In this document: piece by piece, positions 1-8,137 of the stretch | Position numbering within the stretch: the first letter of the stretch is position 1 | Layout: each line of letters opens with the position of its first letter | Assembly (NCBI GenBank): GCA_016283095.1 | Contig: JAEEMG010000097.1 | Location: forward strand, 1 to 39,406 | Source of the DNA: Paludibacteraceae bacterium | Lineage (GTDB): Bacteria > Bacteroidota > Bacteroidia > Bacteroidales > Paludibacteraceae | Reading direction: 5' to 3' | Length of the DNA stretch: 39,406 nt | Made by a program: the position numbers and the translations under genes | Notes under the pieces: generated by a model | What the model was told of the DNA's origin: nothing | The model's input: the letters and a program-made list of their open reading frames with translations, nothing else | The model's database searches: none

Positions 1-1
1 A

Positions 2-79
2 ATGAAGAAAGAAGGAATGAATCCATCTCTCATAGCCAAACTAACCAAACTGTCTTTGAATGAAATAGAAACTCTTTAA
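2..79 (+). CDS. C-terminal end of a probable Rpn/PD-(D/E)XK nuclease-transposase family protein (partial)
   Basis: An open frame enters from the left edge and ends at a TAA at 77-79, leaving 25 readable residues; the true start lies outside the window, so the Met at base 2 is probably internal. The tail, with NPSLIAKLTKLSLNEIETL, resembles the C-terminus of Rpn-family (recombination-promoting nuclease / putative transposase) proteins, which commonly end in a short helix of the form I-A-x-x-T-x-L-S-x-E-E-I-E-x-L. That family has a PD-(D/E)XK nuclease core, none of which is visible here. The call therefore rests only on the tail pattern and on the terminator hairpin directly downstream. It could be another protein with a similar amphipathic tail. 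Confidence 0.5.
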   Translation: MKKEGMNPSLIAKLTKLSLNEIETL

Positions 80-101
80 GGATATAAATCATCTTAAATC
101 A

Positions 102-140
102 AAAGCGAGAATGTGCAAATGCATATTCTCGCTTTGTTTT
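102..140. terminator. Bidirectional intrinsic terminator
   Basis: Perfect 11-bp inverted repeat AAAGCGAGAAT (102-112) / ATTCTCGCTTT (125-135) with a 12-nt loop, followed on the plus strand by GTTTTTAT and on the minus strand by TTTTGATTT. It sits between the plus-strand partial gene ending at 79 and the minus-strand PorP gene ending at 202, so it probably serves both convergent transcripts. Confidence 0.8.
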
Positions 141-201
141 TATATATCCACAAGGGATTTTGGCAACCACAAGGGATTGCTACTTCGGTGCCCTTTGTGT
201 A

Positions 202-1101
202 TTAGAAGTGTGCACTTAGCATCAACTCATGAGTGTTGGATGGAAGATTGTTGTATTTTCCAAGGTTCATGTCGTAGCTGTAACCGAATCGGAAACGGTT
301 TGCCCACTCAAAACCTGCGGTGATACTCAACATTGACATCTCTGAGAATCTGTTCAAATCTGGTTTCCATGCCACACCGCCCCAAATCATCTTTTTGAAG
401 AATGCCTGACATCCAATTTCTGTAGTGTTGGTGTTGTGCTTGTGCATGTATGAGAACAGTGGCGCAAGATCAAAATTTGGAGTGATGTTGAAGAATCCTC
501 TTCCATAGATGTAGAAATGGCGGCCTTTTCTGAATGTTGTTGACGTGTCGTTTACCATGTGTGTGCAAGAGAATCCTGCCATCCAGTGCTCGCTGCTTAT
601 CTCAGCACCTGCATTGAAGTCTGGGCTGATTTCAGTTGTCTTCTCAGAGACGTAAGTTGACTTTCCGACCTCGGATTCGTCTTTTAGAGTATTTTTAAAA
701 GGATCGTATGAACCTACGTTGAAACCTGCTGAAATACCAAGAGACAGGATGTACTTTGGATTCAAGTCGATGTGGTATGCGTATACCGCCTGCGCGTTTG
801 TCTGGCTGTTGCCGACTCCAATGTTGTCGTAGTTGACTGTCAAACCGAAACTAGATTTCACATTTTCGCTGTAGCCTGTGAAGTTCAACACTCCTGTCAT
901 AGGTGAGTTGTCGACACCTGCCCACTGTATGCGGCCAAGCAAGAATGCGTCGAATCCTTTGTTGTTACCTGTACCTGCCGGATTGACGTTGATACGGGAG
1001 AAAACCTGCTGCGACACCATCAAATCTTGTTGCGCAGAACAAAATAGTGCTGATAAAGAAGCTGCGGTAGCAATGACTGCTCTTTTTATATTGAATTTCA
1101 T
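202..1101 (-). CDS. PorP/SprF family type IX secretion system outer-membrane protein (cassette 1)
   Basis: 299 aa with a Sec signal peptide (residues 1-23, ending CSA before QQD). The body shows the PorP/SprF hallmarks: QQDLMVSQQVFSRINVNPAGTG near the N-terminus, an alternating hydrophobic/aromatic beta-barrel pattern, and a C-terminal NNLPSNTHELMLSAHF strand ending in Phe, as outer-membrane proteins do. Members of this family (PorP, SprF) act with the T9SS and are often needed for secretion or anchoring of adjacent cargo with type B C-terminal domains. The gene is last of three minus-strand genes and starts 4 nt after the OmpA stop, so it is co-transcribed. It is closely similar to the protein at 8138-9034. 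Its partner is inferred to be the 1708-aa cargo protein of the same cassette. Confidence 0.93.
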   Translation of the reverse strand: MKFNIKRAVIATAASLSALFCSAQQDLMVSQQVFSRINVNPAGTGNNKGFDAFLLGRIQWAGVDNSPMTGVLNFTGYSENVKSSFGLTVNYDNIGVGNSQTNAQAVYAYHIDLNPKYILSLGISAGFNVGSYDPFKNTLKDESEVGKSTYVSEKTTEISPDFNAGAEISSEHWMAGFSCTHMVNDTSTTFRKGRHFYIYGRGFFNITPNFDLAPLFSYMHKHNTNTTEIGCQAFFKKMIWGGVAWKPDLNRFSEMSMLSITAGFEWANRFRFGYSYDMNLGKYNNLPSNTHELMLSAHF

Positions 1102-1105
1102 TTTC

Positions 1106-2671
1106 TTACTCCATTATTAAGATTTCCACTCTTCTGTTTTTCTGGTGCTGCTCTTCAGTCTGTGCATTTTTGAATACTGGCTTGTACTCTCCCAATGCCA
1201 TTGTGAACAGACGTTTTCTGCTGACACCCTTGCTGACCAAGATGCTCTCGATCTTCTTTGCACGCTTCATACTCAACGCGTCGTTATACTCGTATGTACC
1301 ACGCTCGTCAGTGTGTCCGATAACAAGGAAACTGTTCTTTGGATAGAAGTTGATGAATTCCAAGATTACCTCAAAGTCTTTCTCATAGTCGGAGTTGTTC
1401 ACAACGTCTTTGTCGTAATCAAAGTAGAAGATTCGTTTGTCTGCCGTCGCAACCACATTCTTGGATGCTTTCACCACTGCTTCCTGGTCGTTGCTGAAAA
1501 CTTCGTTAAGATCGGCTACAGAAACCTTCTTGTTTGGTTCCATCGGAGTCTCATCTTTTGTCAACAATTCCAGGATACGGTCGTTTTCAGACTTTGTTTC
1601 GTCGATGATGTCATCCTCATAGTTGAATACCTCTTCTTTTGGTTTTCCATCGTCGAATGGATTGTAAGGAATCTTTTCTTCTGAGTTCACATTGTTTACG
1701 ACAGGTGAATAAGACAAATTAGATAGATCCGTCGATGCCTGTCCGTTTGCATTTGCCTCAGTAGACGTATTTGAACCAGTCTGTCCGTTTGCTGTATTGT
1801 TGTTTGCAACCTGATCATTAGCTGGTTGAACAGTGGTCTGCTGGTTGTAAGAAGATTGGTTGTTTGCACTTTTGTCCTCTTTTGCCGCAATCAACTGTTT
1901 CTCTTCCTCTTTTTTCTTATCCGACTCGTATTTCGACAATAGCTGTGGTCTCTTCCAATCTTCGATCTTGCTGATATAAGTGTGGAATTTTCCGCTGTCT
2001 GGCATTGTCGTGTATCCTTTACGGTCGGAACCGAAAGCGATAAGAGAATCTCCAAGTACGATAGGGAAGTCCTCGTTTCCAAGACTGTTCACCTCTTTTC
2101 CAAGTCGTTCTGCAGGAGCCCATTCGCCATCTTCGTTTATGCTTGTCTTCCAAATATCGAATCCCTTAGATCCGTCTGCATTGGAAGCGAAGTAGATGGT
2201 ATTTCCGTCTGATGTGACGGAAGGGTTCTTTGCTGAAGCCACATCTTTTGGCAAATATCTCCAGCTAGCGTAAGCCAACATGCTTCCATTGAAATCGTTT
2301 CTTTCTTTTCCAAGTCCAGGAATCCACTGTTTTTTACCTTTCTTGAATTTGCCGAACTCTTTCTCCTTAGCCGCATATATGTCTCCATCTTTGCTGTAGT
2401 ATACCATACCGTTGGCATAGCTGATAGCACCGTCTGCCTTCAATGAAGTCAGGCTCTTGTTGAACTCTTTGTTTTCAATTCCGTTTGCTGTCTGCTTGCC
2501 GATGAAAATGCTGTCACCACTTCTGAATATCACGTAGCCGTCTTTGTATGTGGCAGTCACGTTGTCTTTTGTGGCGTTCTCATATTTGTTGAATCCACCC
2601 TGAGGTGCCGCTATGGCCATGCCTGCGATAGCAAGTCCGGCCAATAGCGTCATTGTATTTATTGATTTCAT
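1106..2671 (-). CDS. PD40 beta-propeller / OmpA-domain envelope protein (cassette 1)
   Basis: 521 aa. A signal peptide covers about residues 1-22. Residues ~50-245 contain WD40-like/PD40 propeller blades such as PSVTSDGNTIYFASNADGSKG and DFPIVLGDSLIAFGSD. A low-complexity Asn/Gln/Thr/Ser-rich linker runs over about 265-325. The C-terminal ~115 residues form an OmpA-type peptidoglycan-binding domain with IFYFDYDKDVV, GHTDERGTYEYNDALSMKRA and NRRVEI. This architecture is common beside T9SS PorP genes in Bacteroidota, and T9SS PorE uses a related propeller/OmpA layout, so a role tethering an outer-membrane complex to peptidoglycan is likely. The start follows the 1708-aa gene stop by 3 nt. There is no lipobox, so it is predicted to be a periplasmic soluble protein. 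Confidence 0.9.
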   Translation of the reverse strand: MKSINTMTLLAGLAIAGMAIAAPQGGFNKYENATKDNVTATYKDGYVIFRSGDSIFIGKQTANGIENKEFNKSLTSLKADGAISYANGMVYYSKDGDIYAAKEKEFGKFKKGKKQWIPGLGKERNDFNGSMLAYASWRYLPKDVASAKNPSVTSDGNTIYFASNADGSKGFDIWKTSINEDGEWAPAERLGKEVNSLGNEDFPIVLGDSLIAFGSDRKGYTTMPDSGKFHTYISKIEDWKRPQLLSKYESDKKKEEEKQLIAAKEDKSANNQSSYNQQTTVQPANDQVANNNTANGQTGSNTSTEANANGQASTDLSNLSYSPVVNNVNSEEKIPYNPFDDGKPKEEVFNYEDDIIDETKSENDRILELLTKDETPMEPNKKVSVADLNEVFSNDQEAVVKASKNVVATADKRIFYFDYDKDVVNNSDYEKDFEVILEFINFYPKNSFLVIGHTDERGTYEYNDALSMKRAKKIESILVSKGVSRKRLFTMALGEYKPVFKNAQTEEQHQKNRRVEILIME

Positions 2672-2674
2672 TTT

Positions 2675-5600
2675 TTAGTCTCTTTTAAACACCTGAATTG
2701 TACCCTTCATCTCACGACCATCTTTTAGGATCAATGAGTAGACGTAGACACCTGCGTCTGCCACATCTCCTTTGTATGTTCCATCCCAACCGTTGTCGCC
2801 TCGGTGGATCAGGTTGCCGAATCTGTCGTAGATCACAACTTCGTAACCAAGCATGAATTCGTCGTTCTCTCCGTTCTTCTCGTATGGAGTGAAGACGGTA
2901 GGGATCTCGATGTCGTCAACAAGGTTGATTGTCATGATTTCACTCTTGATGTCTGTACATGCTCCGTTCTTAGCGACGAAGTAGTACTTGGTATCTCCGC
3001 TTGGCATGTCTGAGAATTTCAACTCTTCTGTCTCACCAAGTGTTGTGACATCTCCTTCGTTGTTCTCACTGTACCATGTGATTGGACCTGATACGTTGCC
3101 ATTGAATGAAGCAACCATGTCAATAGAACCTCCGTAAACAAATTTAGTTGATGTTGTCGCAAGGTGTGCTGTGTGTGGCGCGTCTACTGAAATTGTTACG
3201 CTTGCAGTGTCGCTGACCGCACATACATTGTCGTTTCCTCTTACCCATACTGCACTTGTAGCAGTTGGAAGGAATGAACGTACTGGTGCTGTTGTAACTG
3301 CACCGTCCCACCAGATCCATGAAGTTGGCTCTCCGTTTTCTGCCATCGCTGTAAGCTTGACTGAGTCTGCACCTGTCTGACAAATTCTGTCGACATCAGC
3401 TTCGATAGAAACTTTGACTGCTTCGTTGACTTTGATGCTTGCAGTACGCTCCAATGCAGGACATTTTCCATATTGGCTTGTTCCGTTGACAGTATATGTG
3501 GAATCCACATCTGGATAGACTGTGATCATTGTTGTGTCTGTAACTCCAGTAGACCATGTGTAGCTGTAGTTTGCTGATGGATCAACATTGATTGTGATCT
3601 TCACACTGTCTGAACCTACGTTACAGATTGTATTGGCAGTCTGGCTCAAAGTGAATTCTACTGGTTCGTCGACTTTGATTCTTATTGTGTCTACCGCATC
3701 AGGACATCCGCCAGTCAAATCTGTAGCACGCAATGCGAAGATTGGTGTGTTGGCGATTTCTTTTACAGTGTCTCCAGTGAACACTTTATCATTCAAAGTG
3801 AATCTGATGTTTTCGTTTAGAGAACCACCGTTGATTTTCTCAATTGCGATCTTCACCTCGTCTCCCTTACAGAAGATGCTGTCTGATGCTTTTGCTGCAA
3901 ACTCAACGTTGCCTGCGACTGAGACTGACTTGCTCAATGTCACGCTTTCACAAATTCCAAGCATTGTGCTTACAGTAGCCTCGTATGTCTTGTTCTCCTT
4001 TGGAGTGTCTGTTAAGACAGTATCTTTAGTCTCGAAATCCTTCCATGTGTAGATCAAATCGTTTCTTTCTTGTGCAGACGTGATTGTTAGCTTGACATCG
4101 CTTGAGTCATCACAAACGGCATCTCTGCTGATTGCCAATTCAACCTCTGGCTTGAAATCAACCACAAGTTTGACTGAGTCTGCCACATTTGGACAGTAAC
4201 CAAGTTTGCTTTCTGCAACCACCTTGTACATGATAGTGTCGGCTGCTACATTACGCTCTGCAACGTTGCTGCTGTCTTCCCAAACTAGAGATGCGTATAC
4301 ACCCTTGATTGATTCAACCTTCAGGTTGACAGCCTCACCATAGCAAGCTTTCTCTTTGTCTGTAGTCAGCTTGATCTTCAAACTGTCTTCTGAAAGAATC
4401 TTCTTTTGTGCCTTAACCAATTCGGTTGTCTCTTTTGTCAAAGCGACTTTGATTGTAGTCTCACCTTGTAGATTCAAGTGTACGCTTGTTTGGTTTTCTG
4501 CACTAGGGATCTCAACAAATGCAGAATCTCCGATTGCCTGAGTATACCACTTGATGCTTGTTCCTGCAACCAAATTGTCTAGGTTGTCACCGTCGATTTC
4601 GATAAGTACGTCGTCCATCTTCTCACAAATTCCTGTGATTGTAGACTTGAAGAAGATGCTTGTGTTCTTAATCTTCAATGAGTCTCCTATTCTGTCTGCT
4701 GATTCAGGATCACCATCAGTGACATCTCCATTTGCGACTTTATCGCAATCTGTTCCTGAAATCACACGGACAATATGCTCTTTCTCATTCATGTTGACGG
4801 TAGAGATCACAATAGCTGTGTCATTAGTTGGGCCTGCTATCACAACCCACTTCTCTCCCTGCAATTCCTGAACAGCATAACAACGCTTGAACGGCTCTTT
4901 GCCTGGGGTTATGATGATCTTCAAGCTGTCATCTGTACGTGCAATCTCGTCGCCACCACCTTCAAATTCAGTCTTAATACTGTCGCCACATGATGAGCCT
5001 CCGATCTGGATCATCTTTTCTGCTGTTAGGTTTGTGCCATCTGTTGTAGAGGCTATGATTTTGACAAAACCAGTCAATCCGATAGTGTTGGCTGTGAATT
5101 TACCTGTAGCGTCAATGTATCCAAGGACAGGATTGTCCATAGACCATTTCAATGTCTTTCTTGTAGCATTGTTTGGAGTCAATATAGGCTCAACTTGTAC
5201 AGATCCGCCTTCAGCCACACAATCCTTAGCATCCAAAACAAGATTCTCGATCTTGACTTCGTCTTCTACATAAATATAGATTGTAGTGTCGTTCTTGACA
5301 GTAAATGAGTCTGCGTGGTCTTTGCCATAGTTAAGCACGTAAGAATAGTCTCCGTTCACACACTCGATGATGATTTCTCCAGTTTCAGAAGTCACATCTG
5401 TTGAATACTGGGCACTGTCTTTGTTGACAACCAATTCCAAACCTTGCATTGGCTTCTGTGTGTTCTTGTTCTTGACGATGAATTTGACATGTCTCAAAGG
5501 TACACCGTCTCTGATGTCGAATCTCAAATCGTAGTCGCCTACAACGAAGTTCTTTACAATATCAAGGATTCTTAACTGATATTTGCCAGGCAACAAGTGG

Positions 5601-7801
5601 TCTTTGACGATTCCGTTGGCATCCGACTTAAGTTGCTCATGGTTAGAAGCATCATATGTGAATGAGTTGATTAGTTTTTCTCCTGACTCATCCCACTTAT
5701 AGATTTTACCAAACACGCCTTCTACGTATTCGCCTAGAACATCGGTAATGATAAGCTCTACATTTCTCTTTGTCGGAATGACAATATATATTGTGGTGTC
5801 TGTTCCACGTGCATTCTCAATGTCGAATTTCCAGTCGAATGTTCCGTCATAGTAGAAATCCTTCATTGTGTATCTGATATAGTAGTCTCCTTCTTCAAGG
5901 TTCAAACTGTCAGGGAATGTATTGTATGTTTTGTCTCCAATCTGTCCTGTCTTTGAAACCAAGATTCCCGCAGATTCATTGACATCACTTGAGTCGTCAA
6001 CGAATACCTCAAGATATTGGATTTCTGGATATACAATCTGGCCATCGTGAACAAACTTGAAGTAAACGTTTTGTACTTTTCTGTCGTATATGAAATATAC
6101 AGTTGTGTCGTCAGTTACAATGAAATCTTTTCTTTCTTTGAACGCATTGATTGATATAGGACTTTTTTCTGTCATGTAAGTTAACTCTCCTTTGAAATCA
6201 GTGTAGTACGTTCTGCCATTGATTGTTATCGGAAATGCATTCAAGTAACGAGAAACTGTGTCTGATTTACAAAGAATAGTTTTCACTTTGTATTTAGGAG
6301 CGATATTGTAGCGGGCATCTCTTTCTTTATCATCTTTGAATATACGTAAGAAGTCGCCTTTTAATCCTGTCGCTTTCATCTCATTGATATGGAAGTCGAA
6401 ATCATAGTCTCCTGCACCAACTCTTAACGGGTTGATGTAATACAATGTGTCGTTTCCATCATATTTTGTAGGCTTCATCACAAGGTGAGCTGGCATGTAG
6501 AAACTGTCTGTCTCGTACCTTGTTGTGAATGTGACTTCTTCAATGGTTGTTGGTTTGAAATCCTCTCCTTCAAAACTGATTTTGAATAATAGTTCTGTGT
6601 AATCCTTTCTTTCCAACTGTATGATGATAGTTGTGTCGGATTGTAGGTTAGGGATGTCAATCTCAAGGTTTGCGATATGGAGTGTGTATGCTTCATTTGG
6701 TTTAGCCAGAAGTTCACATTCTCCATCCTCATTTGTCACATTGTAAGGCATTGGTTTGCCTACACTCAACATATCCATATAACAGAACACATTTTCCAAT
6801 GGCTTTGTAGGATCTTCTGAATCATAGACTTTAATATAAACAGATGTTCCTATGCCTGGGACAGTGTCCCAAACAGCTAGTTCCTTCTCAAATGGTTTTG
6901 TTGTGTCTCCTCCTTGGCTTCCTTGTCCGGATCCACTGCCACCTCCTTTATAAGAGTCCATGTTGATAGGGATGATAAGGCTGTCGATAGGGTCATTGTC
7001 GTCAACGCTAAAAGTTCCTTTTACTAATCCGAACTGATTAGTCTTGACTTCAAAATTATATGTTCCAGCTTTTGTGTTTATCTTATTTTGGGTTCTTGAG
7101 TAACTGCCGTATGGCACTTGCACTTCACCATATAGTGAATCTTTGCCATTGTCCAATGGTATGTAAACCTTAATCACTTCCGAATTGACATTAAATGGCA
7201 TACTGTCTTTCTGGAATTCAAAGAATGTCTTGTGAGTGATCTCTCCACTTGGAATAGACACTTCTTGTGTCTTTACTTTATCGTCAACTGTTACTTTTGC
7301 GGTTCCTTTTAGTGTCTCATAAATATATTTTCCTTCTGGAATGACAAATTTTACGAGACCTGTAGAATCGCTCATTTTTGTTCCAATGAACTCTCCTTTT
7401 TCTCCGTTGTTGTCAACATACAACTTGGCAGTTCTGCCGGCAATCGCTTTTTCTTCGTTATCCTTGAAACTGATCATCAACTCACGGAAATTGATGTTTG
7501 CCCATCCGAACTCTTCTTCTGGTACTGTGATGGTTCCTTTTGCCCAGTCTCCATACATTACTTCGTAATTGTATGTGCCAGATGTGAATTTAGGATTAGT
7601 GTATCTTCCTAATGCATCTGTAGTAAGATCCATATCGGCGACAGCACTATCTCCGCTCAATTTGATTGTCACACCTTCCAACGGTTTGTTTTTGGAGTCC
7701 GTCACTTGGAACACCAAAATTCCGTCGGCAAAAGATAATTGCCCGACGAAACTCAACATGAAAGCCAATATGACTTTCAATAAAGGGATTCTTCTGTTCA
7801 T
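2675..7801 (-). CDS. Giant secreted T9SS type B cargo protein with CarboxypepD_reg-like, Big_2 and tandem Ig/PKD-like domains (cassette 1)
   Basis: 1708 aa. Signal peptide ~1-25. Residues ~26-850 hold several prealbumin-like repeats of the carboxypeptidase-regulatory/SpaA type, each with a pattern like D-x-x-G-x-x and G-x-Y-x-Y (for example EGVTIKLSGDSAV, then GRYTNPKFTSGTYNYEV). A bacterial Ig-like group 2 (Big_2) domain lies at ~852-930 (TPNNATRKTLKWS, then GKFTANTIGLTG). From about 1130 to 1620 there are tandem Ig/PKD-like repeats of about 85 residues, with recurrent Cys and motifs such as ICNVGSDSVKITI and ICQTGADSVKLTA. Residues ~1632-1708 are a type B (gliding-associated) sorting domain: IPTVFTP, NGENDEF, YDRFGNLI, NGWDGTYKG, AGVYVYSLILKDG. 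The architecture indicates a cell-surface or extracellular fibrous protein exported by T9SS. It leads the three-gene operon. The ligand or function is unknown; adhesion is an inference. Confidence 0.9.
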   Translation of the reverse strand: MNRRIPLLKVILAFMLSFVGQLSFADGILVFQVTDSKNKPLEGVTIKLSGDSAVADMDLTTDALGRYTNPKFTSGTYNYEVMYGDWAKGTITVPEEEFGWANINFRELMISFKDNEEKAIAGRTAKLYVDNNGEKGEFIGTKMSDSTGLVKFVIPEGKYIYETLKGTAKVTVDDKVKTQEVSIPSGEITHKTFFEFQKDSMPFNVNSEVIKVYIPLDNGKDSLYGEVQVPYGSYSRTQNKINTKAGTYNFEVKTNQFGLVKGTFSVDDNDPIDSLIIPINMDSYKGGGSGSGQGSQGGDTTKPFEKELAVWDTVPGIGTSVYIKVYDSEDPTKPLENVFCYMDMLSVGKPMPYNVTNEDGECELLAKPNEAYTLHIANLEIDIPNLQSDTTIIIQLERKDYTELLFKISFEGEDFKPTTIEEVTFTTRYETDSFYMPAHLVMKPTKYDGNDTLYYINPLRVGAGDYDFDFHINEMKATGLKGDFLRIFKDDKERDARYNIAPKYKVKTILCKSDTVSRYLNAFPITINGRTYYTDFKGELTYMTEKSPISINAFKERKDFIVTDDTTVYFIYDRKVQNVYFKFVHDGQIVYPEIQYLEVFVDDSSDVNESAGILVSKTGQIGDKTYNTFPDSLNLEEGDYYIRYTMKDFYYDGTFDWKFDIENARGTDTTIYIVIPTKRNVELIITDVLGEYVEGVFGKIYKWDESGEKLINSFTYDASNHEQLKSDANGIVKDHLLPGKYQLRILDIVKNFVVGDYDLRFDIRDGVPLRHVKFIVKNKNTQKPMQGLELVVNKDSAQYSTDVTSETGEIIIECVNGDYSYVLNYGKDHADSFTVKNDTTIYIYVEDEVKIENLVLDAKDCVAEGGSVQVEPILTPNNATRKTLKWSMDNPVLGYIDATGKFTANTIGLTGFVKIIASTTDGTNLTAEKMIQIGGSSCGDSIKTEFEGGGDEIARTDDSLKIIITPGKEPFKRCYAVQELQGEKWVVIAGPTNDTAIVISTVNMNEKEHIVRVISGTDCDKVANGDVTDGDPESADRIGDSLKIKNTSIFFKSTITGICEKMDDVLIEIDGDNLDNLVAGTSIKWYTQAIGDSAFVEIPSAENQTSVHLNLQGETTIKVALTKETTELVKAQKKILSEDSLKIKLTTDKEKACYGEAVNLKVESIKGVYASLVWEDSSNVAERNVAADTIMYKVVAESKLGYCPNVADSVKLVVDFKPEVELAISRDAVCDDSSDVKLTITSAQERNDLIYTWKDFETKDTVLTDTPKENKTYEATVSTMLGICESVTLSKSVSVAGNVEFAAKASDSIFCKGDEVKIAIEKINGGSLNENIRFTLNDKVFTGDTVKEIANTPIFALRATDLTGGCPDAVDTIRIKVDEPVEFTLSQTANTICNVGSDSVKITINVDPSANYSYTWSTGVTDTTMITVYPDVDSTYTVNGTSQYGKCPALERTASIKVNEAVKVSIEADVDRICQTGADSVKLTAMAENGEPTSWIWWDGAVTTAPVRSFLPTATSAVWVRGNDNVCAVSDTASVTISVDAPHTAHLATTSTKFVYGGSIDMVASFNGNVSGPITWYSENNEGDVTTLGETEELKFSDMPSGDTKYYFVAKNGACTDIKSEIMTINLVDDIEIPTVFTPYEKNGENDEFMLGYEVVIYDRFGNLIHRGDNGWDGTYKGDVADAGVYVYSLILKDGREMKGTIQVFKRD

Positions 7802-7907
7802 ATATGTTTTGTTGTGTATATTTTTTTCACATTTTGTTTGTCAGAGTCCTGCAATTAGTAAATCCGTTACAACCCTATTATGTCGGATGTTTACGTATGC
7901 ATTTGTC

Positions 7908-7933
7908 GTACTTCGCAAAAGTACACAAAAATA
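7908..7933 (-). promoter_or_regulatory. Candidate -7 promoter elements and palindrome for cassette 1
   Basis: On the minus strand two matches to the Bacteroidota -7 consensus TAnnTTTG occur: TACTTTTG (7916-7923) and TATTTTTG (7926-7933). No good -33 TTTG at the usual spacing was seen for either. A perfect palindrome, GTACTT-CGCAA-AAGTAC (7908-7924), overlaps the first element and could be an operator. The start codon at 7801 is about 110 nt away, which would leave a long leader. Confidence 0.5.
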
Positions 7934-8053
7934 GTCAATGATAATTGCATTTATGTTTTTTTAACTAAATATGAGTTGCAAAATGGTGCCGTTTGCTCTT
8001 TTTTATTATGAATATGGCAGAAAACAAATATTTGTATCCGTTATGATATATGA

Positions 8054-8091
8054 CACAAAAATGGGATGTATTCATTTCGATACATCCCATT
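8054..8091 (-). terminator. Intrinsic terminator of cassette 2
   Basis: Inverted repeat AATGGGATGTAT / ATACATCCCATT spanning 8060-8091 with an 8-nt loop. On the minus strand the stem is followed by TTTTGTG, with its T-run merging with the stem end. It lies about 47 nt downstream of the stop of the minus-strand PorP gene at 8138, as expected for the end of that operon. Confidence 0.8.
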
Positions 8092-8137
8092 CTGGTCTAA
8101 TTTTCAAGATTCTTTATTTTGTTGTTTCAACAAATAA

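Larger units (their letters stand above)
7802..8137. other. Intergenic region between the two T9SS cassettes
   Basis: This 336-bp gap is AT-rich and holds no credible gene. It contains the cassette 1 leader (about 7802-7907), a possible leader hairpin (GTAAATCCG near 7858 pairing with CGGATGTTTAC near 7884 with a 2-nt bulge), the -7 candidates described separately, and the terminator of cassette 2 at 8060-8091. Nothing else was recognised. Confidence 0.6.

Noticed and set aside
1145-1684. 179-residue plus-strand frame antisense to the OmpA gene
   Set aside because: The minus strand encodes a full OmpA domain with all motifs; the antisense frame has an implausible Cys/Phe/Val-rich composition.
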